From contig CAJTNY010000007.1 of NCBI GenBank assembly GCA_910577875.1, positions 1 through 62,457 of the forward strand: 62,457 nucleotides of DNA, written 5' to 3'. Under the pieces are notes generated by a model. That model saw nothing but the letters and a program-made list of their open reading frames with translations. It was not told the origin of the DNA and did no database searches. Below, one piece after another: positions 16,741 to 26,406 of this stretch. This DNA is from an uncultured Christensenella sp. Lineage in GTDB: Bacteria; Bacillota; Clostridia; Christensenellales; Borkfalkiaceae. Each line of letters opens with the position of its first letter. Position 1 is the first letter of the stretch. Made by a program: the position numbers and the translations under genes.

Positions 16741-17742
16741 ATGGCAGATAAAACAAAAGAAAAGAAAAAATTAACAAAATTGCAATTGCGCACCATTATA
16801 GTTTCGGCAATATCCGCCGCAGTTGCAATTGCGCTGATTATCACGAATTTTTTCGTGCCGGTAAAATACCTTGCAAGTTATATGGTAATAAGAAATAAGG
16901 GTGCGGAAGAGGGAGTAATGCGCGTTCGTTTCGTTGATGTTGGTTACGGTGATTGCGTTGTAATAGAACTTCCCGACGGTAAAAATATGCTTATAGACGC
17001 AGGGAACGGGAGAGGTTCGAACCAGTCGCGGATACTGAGCTATCTCAATAAATGCAATATTAATACTATCGATTATCTTATCTGTACTTCGGTTAATTCC
17101 GAACATTGCGGCGGACTTGCCGAAATAATGCAGTTCAAGACGGTTAAAACGGTTTATCAGCCGTTTTGCTCCAATAATTACATTACCGACGAATATCTGA
17201 GATTCAAAACTATTTTAAAATCTTACGACGCCGTTAAAAAAGTAATACAATTCGGCGCGGGCGAAGAGAATTCCGAACGCGGTTATTTTTTTAAATTTTT
17301 GTCGCCTTCGGTTTACGATAATCCGAACGGCGAATACGAAGAACTGAACAAAAATCCCACGTCTGAAACAGCGAGAAACAATGCTTCAGCCGTTATGTGG
17401 CTGCAATACGGAGAAACCTGTTTCCTGTTTACGAGCGATGCGGGAACGGAAGTATTGAAAGGAATTTACGATTCTTACGCGGTGTCGGAGAGCGATTATC
17501 CCGTTAAAATCGAAAACTGCAATATCGTACAGGTTGCAAACCATGGAGGAGCGGGTTCGGCTTGTGCAGACTTTTATGACTTATTAAGCGCGGACAAGGC
17601 TATAATCAGCGTAGGAGAGAACGCCAAGGACAGTCCGTCTTTGCAGGTAATCTCCGATTTGAAAGATACTGAAATTTACAGAACGGACGAACGAAAAACC
17701 GTTACGATTGAAGTAACAAAAGACGGATATGCCGTCGTATAG
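16741..17742 (+). CDS. Membrane-anchored metallo-beta-lactamase-fold protein, degenerate active site
   Basis: 333 residues: one N-terminal membrane helix (about 20-42), then a ComEC/Rec2-type metallo-beta-lactamase domain starting V-R-F-V-D-V-G-Y-G-D-C. The canonical metal motif T-H-x-H-x-D-H is here T-S-V-N-S-E-H-C-G-G: only the last His remains. Later landmarks (L-F-T-S-D-A-G, V-A-N-H-G-G) are still recognisable. ComEC homologues of this form normally hydrolyse nucleic acid or other phosphodiesters outside the cell; the loss of ligands suggests a non-catalytic or altered protein. It starts the operon that contains aroC-B-E-Q-K, 10 bases before aroC. Confidence 0.8.
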   Translation: MADKTKEKKKLTKLQLRTIIVSAISAAVAIALIITNFFVPVKYLASYMVIRNKGAEEGVMRVRFVDVGYGDCVVIELPDGKNMLIDAGNGRGSNQSRILSYLNKCNINTIDYLICTSVNSEHCGGLAEIMQFKTVKTVYQPFCSNNYITDEYLRFKTILKSYDAVKKVIQFGAGEENSERGYFFKFLSPSVYDNPNGEYEELNKNPTSETARNNASAVMWLQYGETCFLFTSDAGTEVLKGIYDSYAVSESDYPVKIENCNIVQVANHGGAGSACADFYDLLSADKAIISVGENAKDSPSLQVISDLKDTEIYRTDERKTVTIEVTKDGYAVV

Positions 17743-17752
17743 GAGGAGAAAA

Positions 17753-18883
17753 TTGAAACTGACAACGGCGGGCGAATCTCACGGCAAAGCTTTGATAGGA
17801 ATAATCGAAGGGTTGCCGTCCAATCTAAAAATAGATATAGAAGAAATTAATAAATATCTAGTACTCCGTCAGAGCGGATACGGTAGAGGCGGACGTCAGA
17901 AAATAGAGCGTGACAGGGTAGAAATAATCAGCGGGGTAAGAAATCTAGTCACGCTCGGAAGCCCTTTATCGTTTGTAATAGTCAACAAAGATTACGAAAA
18001 TTGGCGCAGAGTTATGGCTCCCGAAGGCTGCGACGTAAACGAAAAAACTTTGACGAAAGTTCGTCCCGGGCATGCCGACCTGACAGGGCTTATAAAATAC
18101 GGGCAAACGGACGCGCGCAATATCTTAGAGCGCGCAAGTGCTAGGGAAACAGCCGCGCGTGTGGCGGCAGGTACGGTCGCAAGACAGTATTTAAGAAATT
18201 TAGGCGTTGAAATTTCAGGCTATGTTTCGGGCGTTTGCGGCGAGCGCGACGAAAACGTTTATAAATTCAAAGACACGCTCAAAGCTAAAGAACAGCCGCT
18301 TTTTATGCTAAACGAAGAAATTCAGCAAAGAGCGATGCGCAGGATAGACGAACTCAAAGCGAACGGAGATACGGCTGGCGGAATAATCGAGATACGCGTT
18401 AAAGGACTTAAAAGCGGTTTCGGCAGTTGTATGCGGTATTCGGAAAAACTCGACGCAGCGCTATGTTCAGCGGTTATGAGCGTGCAGGCGATAAAGGGCG
18501 TCGAAATCGGCTGCGGCTTTGATTCGGCTGATATTGCGGGGAGCGAAGCTCACGACGAAATTTATTTCAGCGACGGAAAATATTTCCGCAGGACAAACAA
18601 AGCGGGCGGAATAGAGGGCGGTATGTCCAACGGCGAAGAAATCGTACTGCGCGCCGCAATGAAACCCATACCCACGCTTATGAAGGGACTAAAAACAATA
18701 GATTATTCTACTAATCTGCCCGCGGTCGCATCCAACGAAAGAAGCGACGTCTGCGCAGTTTGCGCCGCCGAAATAATACTCGAAAGCGTAGTCGCGTTTG
18801 CGCTCGCGGAAGCGGTTTCTTTGCGTTTGGGCGGGGACGATATGCGCGAAGTAATCGAAAGATATACATCTTTAAAAGGTTAA
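17753..18883 (+). CDS. aroC: Chorismate synthase
   Basis: 376 residues. Converts EPSP to chorismate using reduced FMN. Family signatures: L-T-T-A-G-E-S-H-G at the N-terminus, R-P-G-H-A-D-L-T-G, A-R-N-I-L-E-R-A-S-A-R-E-T-A-A-R, and G-G-I-E-G-G-M-S-N-G. I chose TTG at 17753 because AGGAGG lies 7 bases upstream and the family begins at this point; the in-frame ATG at 17729 is inside the upstream gene. Confidence 0.96.
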   Translation: MKLTTAGESHGKALIGIIEGLPSNLKIDIEEINKYLVLRQSGYGRGGRQKIERDRVEIISGVRNLVTLGSPLSFVIVNKDYENWRRVMAPEGCDVNEKTLTKVRPGHADLTGLIKYGQTDARNILERASARETAARVAAGTVARQYLRNLGVEISGYVSGVCGERDENVYKFKDTLKAKEQPLFMLNEEIQQRAMRRIDELKANGDTAGGIIEIRVKGLKSGFGSCMRYSEKLDAALCSAVMSVQAIKGVEIGCGFDSADIAGSEAHDEIYFSDGKYFRRTNKAGGIEGGMSNGEEIVLRAAMKPIPTLMKGLKTIDYSTNLPAVASNERSDVCAVCAAEIILESVVAFALAEAVSLRLGGDDMREVIERYTSLKG

Positions 18884-18885
18884 AA

Positions 18886-19950
18886 ATGACGGAAATAAAA
18901 ATAAAAACATACAATTCGGAGAGCTTAATTCATTGCGGAGTAGGAGCGTTTTCGACTTTTGTTCACGCGCTAAAAGACAGACAGCTTTTTATAGTGACCG
19001 ACAAAAACGTATATAACATTTACGGAAATCTTATTTCTGAAACGTTCGGCGGTGCGTCGGTAAAAATTATTCCCGCGGGCGAAAAAAGCAAGACCGTCCG
19101 CCGTTTAACGGAAATTTTGCAGGCGATGGCGGACGCGGGAATGAAGCGTGGTTGTACCTTAATAGCGTTCGGAGGCGGGGTTGTCGGGGATATAGCGGGG
19201 CTTGCCGCTTCGCTCTATATGCGCGGCGTCGGGCTCGTGCAGATACCTACGACGCTTTTATCACAGGTTGACAGTTCCGTCGGAGGAAAAACAGCGGTAG
19301 ATTTTAACGACGTCAAAAATCTTTTAGGTACTTTTTATCAGCCCGAACAGGTTATAGTCGACCCGATGTTTTTAAATACGCTTCCCGCGCGTGAAATAAG
19401 GTGCGGTCTTGGCGAAATAATCAAATACGGCGCGCTCGATGAAGACATCTACAATAAGCTTTTAAAAAATTCGGATAATCTTTATAATTTTGAATTTTTA
19501 GAGGAAATAACTTCGGACTGTATCCGCTGTAAAGCCGCCGTCGTCTTAAAGGACGAACGCGACCTGAACGGCATAAGAAAAACGCTCAATCTCGGGCATA
19601 CCACGGGTCACGCGTTCGAACTGTATTACGGTGGTAAATCGCACGGCGAATTCGTGTTGATAGGCACTTATTACGAAATGTTTATCGCAAAAACTTTAAA
19701 TATTGCGGGCGGACGATATTATGAAAATCTTATTTCTCTCATTGGTAAAGTAATAAAAAAAATTCCTGCTTACGACGATATAGAACAAGCCGCGCTGTCT
19801 GCTAAGTTCGATAAAAAGAATGAGGAGGATGCGAAAATTTCTCTCATAGTTCCGAAAAAAGAGGGTGAGTGCCAAGAACTTGTTATCGGCGTAGAAGAAT
19901 ATATAAAATTACTTGCGGAGTGCAGAGACACTGTAAGGGCGGGAATATGA
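18886..19950 (+). CDS. aroB: 3-dehydroquinate synthase
   Basis: 354 residues. NAD-dependent cyclisation of DAHP to 3-dehydroquinate. NAD-binding G-E-K-S-K-T, G-G-G-V-V-G-D-I-A-G, P-T-T-L-L-S-Q-V-D-S-S-V-G-G-K-T, and the zinc-ligand H in L-N-L-G-H-T-x-G-H-A-F-E are present. ATG at 18886, 2 bases after the aroC stop, fits the family N-terminus; a longer frame back to 18760 lies inside aroC. Confidence 0.96.
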   Translation: MTEIKIKTYNSESLIHCGVGAFSTFVHALKDRQLFIVTDKNVYNIYGNLISETFGGASVKIIPAGEKSKTVRRLTEILQAMADAGMKRGCTLIAFGGGVVGDIAGLAASLYMRGVGLVQIPTTLLSQVDSSVGGKTAVDFNDVKNLLGTFYQPEQVIVDPMFLNTLPAREIRCGLGEIIKYGALDEDIYNKLLKNSDNLYNFEFLEEITSDCIRCKAAVVLKDERDLNGIRKTLNLGHTTGHAFELYYGGKSHGEFVLIGTYYEMFIAKTLNIAGGRYYENLISLIGKVIKKIPAYDDIEQAALSAKFDKKNEEDAKISLIVPKKEGECQELVIGVEEYIKLLAECRDTVRAGI

Positions 19951-20753
19951 AAACTTTAAATTTAGCCGTAATAGGCAAGGACGTTTCGAAGTCAGATAGT
20001 CCAGCAATTCATAAATTCATTGCGGAAAATACGGGAAACCGAATAAATTATAAATCGGTTTCCGTGCCCGAAAATCAATTCGAATTAAAAATCGACGGCT
20101 TACTGAAAGAGTACGACGGCTTTAATATAACTATACCTTATAAAATTTCGGTAATTCCGCACCTTAAAACTATTTCGGGCGACGCGCTCGTTTTCGGCGC
20201 GGTCAATACGGTCGATACCCATACAAAGTCGGGCTATAATACCGACGGACTCGGCTTTTCTCTTATGCTTAAAACAAACGGCGTAGAAGTGCAGGGTAAG
20301 ACGGCGCTTGTATTGGGAGCGGGCGGCGCAGGCAGAAGCGTTGCCAAAAAACTTGCCGACGCAGGCGCGGTTGTAAGCATTTACGATAAAAATTACGAAA
20401 CCTGTTTAGCAGTTGCAGATGAGTTCGAAGGAGTAATTCCGATTGAAAAAATTTCGGTTCGGCCGTATTACCTCGTAGTGAATGCAACGGGAATCGGAAT
20501 GCATTCGACCGAAGGAGTATCGCCTGCGGACGAAGAACTTTTAAAGTTATGCTCGGTTGCGCTCGATTTGATATACGTTCCAGCAAAGAGCAGATTTTTG
20601 GAAATAGCCGAAAGTTTAGGTAAAAAAATAATAAACGGTGCAGCAATGCTGTTTTATCAGGCATATTATTCCGAATGTATTTATTTCGGGACGGAACCGG
20701 ATGAAACGCAGGCAAAAGAGCTATTTAAAAAATATACGGAGAAAAATTTATGA
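19947..20753 (+). CDS. aroE: Shikimate dehydrogenase
   Basis: 268 residues. Reduces 3-dehydroshikimate with NADPH. N-terminal G-K-D-V-S-K-S-D-S-P-A-I-H and N-I-T-I-P-Y-K (catalytic Lys), N-T-V-D near residue 87, NADP loop G-A-G-G-A-G-R-S, and V-N-A-T-G-I-G-M later. Starts at ATG 19947 in an ATGA overlap with aroB. Confidence 0.95.
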   Translation: MKTLNLAVIGKDVSKSDSPAIHKFIAENTGNRINYKSVSVPENQFELKIDGLLKEYDGFNITIPYKISVIPHLKTISGDALVFGAVNTVDTHTKSGYNTDGLGFSLMLKTNGVEVQGKTALVLGAGGAGRSVAKKLADAGAVVSIYDKNYETCLAVADEFEGVIPIEKISVRPYYLVVNATGIGMHSTEGVSPADEELLKLCSVALDLIYVPAKSRFLEIAESLGKKIINGAAMLFYQAYYSECIYFGTEPDETQAKELFKKYTEKNL

Positions 20754-21166
20754 AACTATTATTCGTAAACGGGGTTAATCTCAATATGACGGGACTTCGT
20801 GAAAAGTGTGTTTACGGAACGCAGACACTTGAAGAAATAAACGCGGAAATATCCGAATATTTCAAGAAAGATACCTGCGAATTTTTCCAGAGCAATATCG
20901 AAGGCGAAATCTGTACGGCGATACAGAACGCAAGAGAAAAATTCGACGGTATAATTCTCAACGCTGGCGCGTTTACTCATTACAGTTACGCTATACGCGA
21001 TGCGATAGCGTCCGTGGACGTACCCGTTGTCGAGGTGCATCTTTCAAACGTGCAAGCGCGCGAAGAGTTCAGAAAAAACTCGGTCATTTCCGAAGTTTGC
21101 AAAGGAGTTATTTGCGGATTCGGAAAAAACAGCTATATCCTTGCTGGCGAGAGTTTTAAATTATGA
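20750..21166 (+). CDS. aroQ: 3-dehydroquinate dehydratase, type II
   Basis: 138 residues, the usual size for the dodecameric type II enzyme. L-F-V-N-G-V-N-L-N (usually G-P-N-L-N), R-E-K-C-V-Y-G with the catalytic Tyr, Q-S-N-I-E-G-E (usually S-N-H-E-G), N-A-G-A-F-T-H-Y-S-Y-A-I-R-D-A and V-E-V-H-L-S-N-V. The P-to-V and H-to-I changes are unusual but the core Tyr, His and Arg residues remain. ATGA overlaps on both sides. Confidence 0.92.
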   Translation: MKLLFVNGVNLNMTGLREKCVYGTQTLEEINAEISEYFKKDTCEFFQSNIEGEICTAIQNAREKFDGIILNAGAFTHYSYAIRDAIASVDVPVVEVHLSNVQAREEFRKNSVISEVCKGVICGFGKNSYILAGESFKL

Positions 21167-21654
21167 ATATAGTGCTTACCGGTATGTCGGGGTGCGGAAA
21201 GACATCCGTCGCCGGTGTTTTCAAAAGCTTAGGTAAAACAGCCGTAGATACAGATATAATTATCGAACGGAAATACGGTAAAATTCCCGAAATTTTCGCT
21301 CGGTACGGAGAGCAGTATTTCAGAGATTTGGAAACAAAGGCAATAAAGGAAGTTTCGTCGCTCGACGGGGTTGTGATAGCAACGGGCGGCGGCTGTGTTC
21401 TCCGCAGCGAAAATGTGGAACTTTTAAAATCCAATGGTAAAATATTTTATTTAAGGACAAAGACGGCTACTCTTTTAAAGCGTTTGGATGGCGATAACTC
21501 CAGACCGCTTTTGCAGGGTGGAACGTGCGAAAAACTTTCGAAACTTTATGCCGAACGGGCGCAGTTATACGAGAGTTCGGCTGACTATGTCATCGATACG
21601 GACGAATTTACTCCCGAAGAAACGGTAAATAAAATTATGGAACTGATTATATGA
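21163..21654 (+). CDS. aroK: Shikimate kinase
   Basis: 163 residues. P-loop G-M-S-G-C-G-K-T-S at the N-terminus, D-T-D-I-I-I-E shikimate-binding segment, F-R-D-L-E-T, G-G-G-C-V-L and the lid R-P-L-L are all typical. ATGA overlap with aroQ and with the following reductase gene. Confidence 0.95.
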   Translation: MNIVLTGMSGCGKTSVAGVFKSLGKTAVDTDIIIERKYGKIPEIFARYGEQYFRDLETKAIKEVSSLDGVVIATGGGCVLRSENVELLKSNGKIFYLRTKTATLLKRLDGDNSRPLLQGGTCEKLSKLYAERAQLYESSADYVIDTDEFTPEETVNKIMELII

Positions 21655-22376
21655 AAACAGCATTGATAACGGGCGGAACCAAGGGAATAGGCAAGGCGAT
21701 AGCTTTTGAATTTTTAAAACAGGGTTACGAAGTAGTTTTAAACTACAACAGCGACGAACAGTCCGCGCTGTCTGCTCAAGAAGAATTTAATATGCAGGGA
21801 TACTGTCCCGTACTGCTCCGCGCCGACGTTTCAAACGATGCGCAGGTTAAGCAGATGTTTAAAGAGTTTTTCGAAATCTACGAAAAACTCGACGTACTCG
21901 TGAACAATGCGGGTATATCGCTCGTGCGTGTTATTCAGGAAACGTCTCAATGCGATTGGGACAAGGTGTTCGGCGTAAACGTAAAAGGTGTGTTTCACTG
22001 CTCCAAGGCGGTGACAGACAGAATGATAGGCAACGGCGGAGGAAGCATAATAAATATTTCGTCAATTTGGGGCGAGGTCGGCGCGAGTTGTGAAACCGCG
22101 TATTCCGCCGCGAAGGGTGCGGTAATCGCGTTCACGAAAGCGCTTGCAAAAGAACTTGCGCCGTCTAAGGTGCGTGTAAATTGCGTATCGCCGGGAGTGA
22201 TAGACACGCAGATGAATTCGCATCTGACGGAAGAAGAAACGCGCGAACTCATAGAGCAGATTCCTCTCGGAAGGATAGGCTATCCCGAGGACGTGGCGAA
22301 AGCTTGTTTGTATCTTGCGGAAGCGGAATATGTTACGGGTGAAATACTTTCCGTCGGCGGCGGGTTCGCGAAATAA
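21651..22376 (+). CDS. Short-chain dehydrogenase, FabG-like
   Basis: 241 residues. Classical SDR: T-G-G-T-K-G-I-G near the N-terminus (NADP-binding), N-N-A-G at about 88, catalytic Ser in I-N-I-S-S, Y-S-A-A-K (Tyr-x3-Lys) near 150, and G-G-G-F-A-K at the end, all as in 3-oxoacyl-ACP reductases. Sequence alone does not prove the fatty-acid role, and its place as last gene of the shikimate operon, translationally overlapped with aroK, leaves another substrate possible. Confidence 0.85.
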   Translation: MKTALITGGTKGIGKAIAFEFLKQGYEVVLNYNSDEQSALSAQEEFNMQGYCPVLLRADVSNDAQVKQMFKEFFEIYEKLDVLVNNAGISLVRVIQETSQCDWDKVFGVNVKGVFHCSKAVTDRMIGNGGGSIINISSIWGEVGASCETAYSAAKGAVIAFTKALAKELAPSKVRVNCVSPGVIDTQMNSHLTEEETRELIEQIPLGRIGYPEDVAKACLYLAEAEYVTGEILSVGGGFAK

Positions 22377-22501
22377 ATTTCAGCTTAATTTTTGCAAATA
22401 CTCCGTTAAACCCAGTAAATTTAAACGTAATTTGTTTATATTTAAAAAATTTTTGTATAAAAAAAGGAAATTCGGATTTTTTTTCGTAATAGATAAACGT
22501 A

Positions 22502-23527
22502 ATGGAAAAGATGCAGTCTTTAAAAGAAAAAACCTACGCGATGGAACAAGCTTTTTTGTCACCGTTCGCGTCCAAATCGAAAGATACCCGCGGACGTCAG
22601 CGAGAAGAAGCTCCTTGCGCTATGCGCACCGATTACCAGCGCGACAGGGACAGGCTTATTTACTGCAAGGCTTTCAGACGTCTGAAAAATAAAACGCAGG
22701 TATTTTTCTCGCCCGAAGGCGACCACTACATAACGCGTCTTACGCATACTTTGGACGTCGCACAGATTGCGCGCAGCATTGCCAGAGCGCTTTCTTTGAA
22801 CGAAGATTTAGCCGAAGCTATTGCGCTCGGCCATGATTTGGGACATACGCCGTTCGGACACAGCGGAGAGAGAATATTAAATAAACTTTCCCCCGACGGG
22901 TTCGAACATAACGTTCAGTCGCTCAGGGTCGTCGACGTTCTCGAAAAGGACGGAGCGGGACTTAATTTAACCTACGAAGTCCGCGACGGAATTTTAAACC
23001 ATAAAAAGAGCGGAAATCCGGCTACTCTGGAAGGCAAATGCGTATCTCTTGCCGACAGAATAGCTTATATAAACCACGATTTGAACGACGCAGTCCGTGC
23101 GGGGATACTAAAAATAGGCGATGTGCCGAAAGATATAATAGCAATACTCGGAGAAAGTTCGAAAGAGCGGATAAATACCGCGATAACTTCGATTTACAAT
23201 AATTCCGTCGGAACGGACGACGTGAAAATGGACGCGCGCGTCGAAAAGGCAAGCGCTGAGCTTCGCGCTTTTATGTTCGAAAAAGTGTATCTTTCGGGTT
23301 CTGCAAAAGGCGAAGAGGAAAAGGCGGAGAGAATGTTGGGCGCAATGTATTCGCATTTTATGCAACGTCCCGAAGATTTACCCGAAACTTATATAACTTT
23401 ACTCGAAGAATATTCCCGCGAACAGGTTGTCTGCGATTATCTCTCGTCGATGACCGACAGATACGCGGTTTATATTTTCAATAATTTATTCGTGCCTAAG
23501 GGTTGGACGTTTATCGACGAAAAATAA
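22502..23527 (+). CDS. dGTPase-like HD-domain triphosphohydrolase
   Basis: 341 residues. Deoxyguanosinetriphosphate triphosphohydrolase-like protein of the type usually found directly before dnaG in Clostridia. HD motif ligands: R-L-T-H-T-L-D-V near residue 80, G-H-D-L-G-H-T-P-F-G-H near 101, and D-R-I-A-Y near 182. It hydrolyses dNTPs to deoxynucleoside and triphosphate in characterised homologues. No clear Shine-Dalgarno; the 125-base upstream gap is AT-rich and shows no convincing promoter or hairpin. Confidence 0.88.
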   Translation: MEKMQSLKEKTYAMEQAFLSPFASKSKDTRGRQREEAPCAMRTDYQRDRDRLIYCKAFRRLKNKTQVFFSPEGDHYITRLTHTLDVAQIARSIARALSLNEDLAEAIALGHDLGHTPFGHSGERILNKLSPDGFEHNVQSLRVVDVLEKDGAGLNLTYEVRDGILNHKKSGNPATLEGKCVSLADRIAYINHDLNDAVRAGILKIGDVPKDIIAILGESSKERINTAITSIYNNSVGTDDVKMDARVEKASAELRAFMFEKVYLSGSAKGEEEKAERMLGAMYSHFMQRPEDLPETYITLLEEYSREQVVCDYLSSMTDRYAVYIFNNLFVPKGWTFIDEK

Positions 23528-23548
23528 TCTGGGGCGGAAATTACTTTT

Positions 23549-25333
23549 ATGGCTACTGCTTTACAGGAGTTTTTGATAACTCTGAAAGAAAAGTTGAATA
23601 TTACCGACGTCATCGGCAGTTATCTTACGTTGGAAAGGCGCGGCGGCAATTATTGGGCGTGCTGTCCGTTTCATCACGAAAAAACTCCGTCGTTTTCAAT
23701 AAACGAAGCAGACCAGTATTACCACTGTTTCGGTTGCGGCGAGTCGGGTGACGTCATAAAGTTCGTCCGTGAAATGGAAAACGTCGATTTTATGGACGCG
23801 GTAAGAATTCTTTCCGAACGCGCAGGGCTTCAAATGCCGCAATCGGGTTTCGATAACCAAAAAACGGTCGAGTTAAAGAGAAAGCGCGACACACTTTTAA
23901 AAATAATAAACGACTGCGCACATTTTTATCTTGACAACCTAAATTCGGGTAAAGCGGAAGAGCATATAAATTATATCTTGAAAAGAAAGATACCGTCTAA
24001 TATCGTCAGAACTTTCGGGCTGGGGGCGAGCTTGAATTACCACGAGTTGCCTAAATTCCTGCTTTCGAAAGGTTACTCGAAACAAGACATCGTAGACAGC
24101 GGAGCAGTGAACGACGCTGACGGCAGACTCACGGATGCGCAGGGCGGACGACTCGTCTTTCCCGTGATTAACGCTATGGACGAAGTCGTTGCATTCGGCG
24201 GCAGGATACTCAAAAAAACAGACTTTGCAAAGTACAAGAACACCAAAGAAACGATTTTATTTAATAAAAGCAAAACTCTATACAATATAAATCTTTTAAA
24301 AAAGCTGAGAAAGAGCCAAACTATAAAGGAAGTAATTATGGTAGAGGGGTATATGGATACCATTTCTCTCTATCAGTCGGGTTTTAAAAACGTGGTTGCG
24401 AGTATGGGCACTTCGCTCACACAGGAACAGGCGCGGCTGATAAAACGATATGCCGACACGGTATTAATCAGTTACGACGGAGACGGCGCAGGACAGAAAG
24501 CGAATATGCGCGGTCTTGAAATTTTGAAAGGCGAGGGAGTGAACGTCAAAGTAGTTCCTCTTCCCGACGGACTCGACCCGGACGATGTTATAAAACAGCG
24601 CGGAGAGGAAGGATACCGAAAATGTCTCAATTCGGCTATGCCGCTAATAGACTATAAGTTAAACGTTCTAGGCAGAGGGTTAGATTTAACTAAAACGGAG
24701 GACAAACGCAAATACGCCACCGAAGCTCTCAATATCGTTCGTACCGCGGACAGCGCGGCTGAGCAGGATATACTGTTAAAACAGCTTAGGGATAAGACGG
24801 GCATATCTTACGAATATCTCAGCCGTGAATTGACTTCGAAACCGCAGATGATTAAAGCGGTAAAAGACGAGGTTAAGCGGAAAGACAATTCGACTAAAAT
24901 CGAAAAGGCTTCGAGGTTTGTTATAGCTTCGTATTTGTTCGGAGCAAAATATGCGGACGGCGACGCGTCGCAGATTCCGTTTTGCAACGAAGTCCACGAA
25001 ATAATTGCAAATTATATAAAATCGAAATATCTATTGGAAGAACGAATACAGCCGGCGGAGTTGTTTGAGTTTTTCGAAGAGGACAGTAAAGAATACGCCG
25101 AACTGAATTTCATTTTCGATTTAAACGACGGTAATAAACTGGCGGGCGAAGTTAACGAACGATATTTTAACGATTGCGTAAGACAACTTAAAATAAGCCG
25201 CATAACTTCGCAGATAGACGTATTGAAAGCGCAGGCTCAGAAAGAAAACGAGATTGCTAAAAAACTTTCGATAGCGTCTGAAATACAGAGACTGTTAAAA
25301 CAAAAGGAAAAAATAAAAAGCGGAGAAAAATAA
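23549..25333 (+). CDS. dnaG: DNA primase
   Basis: 594 residues. Makes RNA primers for replication. N-terminal CHC2 zinc ribbon: C-C-P-F-H-H-E-K-T-P-S-F and Y-H-C-F-G-C-G-E-S-G. TOPRIM domain at about 255-340 with V-E-G-Y-M-D and the D-G-D-x-A-G-Q-K-A segment. C-terminal helicase-binding region is Lys/Glu-rich. Shine-Dalgarno GGGGCGG upstream. Its stop overlaps the rpoD start, giving the conserved dgt-dnaG-rpoD order. Confidence 0.97.
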   Translation: MATALQEFLITLKEKLNITDVIGSYLTLERRGGNYWACCPFHHEKTPSFSINEADQYYHCFGCGESGDVIKFVREMENVDFMDAVRILSERAGLQMPQSGFDNQKTVELKRKRDTLLKIINDCAHFYLDNLNSGKAEEHINYILKRKIPSNIVRTFGLGASLNYHELPKFLLSKGYSKQDIVDSGAVNDADGRLTDAQGGRLVFPVINAMDEVVAFGGRILKKTDFAKYKNTKETILFNKSKTLYNINLLKKLRKSQTIKEVIMVEGYMDTISLYQSGFKNVVASMGTSLTQEQARLIKRYADTVLISYDGDGAGQKANMRGLEILKGEGVNVKVVPLPDGLDPDDVIKQRGEEGYRKCLNSAMPLIDYKLNVLGRGLDLTKTEDKRKYATEALNIVRTADSAAEQDILLKQLRDKTGISYEYLSRELTSKPQMIKAVKDEVKRKDNSTKIEKASRFVIASYLFGAKYADGDASQIPFCNEVHEIIANYIKSKYLLEERIQPAELFEFFEEDSKEYAELNFIFDLNDGNKLAGEVNERYFNDCVRQLKISRITSQIDVLKAQAQKENEIAKKLSIASEIQRLLKQKEKIKSGEK

Positions 25334-26391
25334 TGAGTTTATCCGAGCAAAAGCTTAACGATATTTTAAAACAGATTATCGATACTTACGGTTCCAAGGG
25401 CAGTATTACAACTAACGCGCTGTGCGATATAATGGAAAAATACGAAACGACTCCCAACCAGATGGATTACGTTTACAAATCCATAGCGGAAGCGGGCATA
25501 CAGATAATCGACGAAGCGGAGCGTGACAAAGAGTTATACGAACAGGCGCTTTCCGACATAGGTCTCGACGACCCTGTCAAAATGTATCTTAAAGACATAG
25601 GAAGGGTCCCTCTTTTGTCGCCCGACGAGGAAATAGAACTAGCTCGCAGAATGCAGGACGGCGACGAGGATGCCAAGAAAAGACTTTCGGAAGCGAATTT
25701 GAGACTTGTCGTATCAATCGCAAAAAGATACGTCGGACGCGGAATGCTGTTCCTTGATTTAATACAGGAAGGCAATCTCGGTCTTATGAAAGCAGTTGAA
25801 AAATTCGATTACCAGAAAGGCTTCAAATTTTCGACTTACGCTACCTGGTGGATACGTCAGGCTATTACGAGAGCAATCGCGGACCAGGCTAGGACTATAC
25901 GTATTCCCGTTCATATGGTCGAAACGATAAACAAACTTACCCGCGTATCAAGACTATTATTGCAGAAATTCGGCAGAGAACCCACTCCGGCGGAAATCGC
26001 GGAGGAAATGCACATAACCGAAGAACGAGTCCGCGAAATACAGAAAATCGCGCAGGACCCCGTTTCGCTTGAAACTCCGATAGGTGAGGAAGAAGACAGT
26101 CACCTCGGCGATTTTATCGAGGATGAATCTACCGTTACGCCTTCCGACAGCGTGTCTACGACTATGTTGAAAGAAACGCTGTTATCGGTTCTCAATACGC
26201 TTACCCCGCGAGAGGAAAAAGTTCTGAGACTTCGCTACGGCGTGGACGACGGCAGACCCCGCACGCTCGAAGAGGTAGGCAGGGAGTTCAACGTAACGCG
26301 TGAGCGTATACGTCAGATTGAAGCGAAAGCGCTACGCAAATTAAGACATCCTTCGCGCTCAAAACACCTCAAAGATTTTCTCGATACTTAA
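25333..26391 (+). CDS. rpoD: RNA polymerase principal sigma factor (SigA)
   Basis: 352 residues. Region 1.2 begins at D-P-V-K-M-Y-L-K-D-I-G; region 2 contains A-K-R-Y-V-G-R-G-M-L-F-L-D-L-I-Q-E-G-N and the -10 recognition Y-A-T-W-W-I-R-Q-A-I-T-R-A-I; region 4.2 has the HTH T-L-E-E-V-G-R-E-F-N-V-T-R-E-R-I-R-Q. Region 1.1 is short. This is the factor expected to use the TTGACA/TATAAT promoters listed here. Confidence 0.98.
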   Translation: MSLSEQKLNDILKQIIDTYGSKGSITTNALCDIMEKYETTPNQMDYVYKSIAEAGIQIIDEAERDKELYEQALSDIGLDDPVKMYLKDIGRVPLLSPDEEIELARRMQDGDEDAKKRLSEANLRLVVSIAKRYVGRGMLFLDLIQEGNLGLMKAVEKFDYQKGFKFSTYATWWIRQAITRAIADQARTIRIPVHMVETINKLTRVSRLLLQKFGREPTPAEIAEEMHITEERVREIQKIAQDPVSLETPIGEEEDSHLGDFIEDESTVTPSDSVSTTMLKETLLSVLNTLTPREEKVLRLRYGVDDGRPRTLEEVGREFNVTRERIRQIEAKALRKLRHPSRSKHLKDFLDT

Positions 26392-26406
26392 AAAAGCCTT
26401 GATTGT

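Noticed and set aside
16710..16751. 13-codon frame starting 4 bases after a TATAAT and overlapping the start of the 16741 gene
   Set aside because: Looks like another leaderless start, but the distance is too short for +1 and the sequence is AT-rich repeats; chance is more likely.
22460..22502. TAGATA six bases before the dGTPase-like start as a further leaderless promoter
   Set aside because: Only three of six bases match TATAAT and no -35 is visible.
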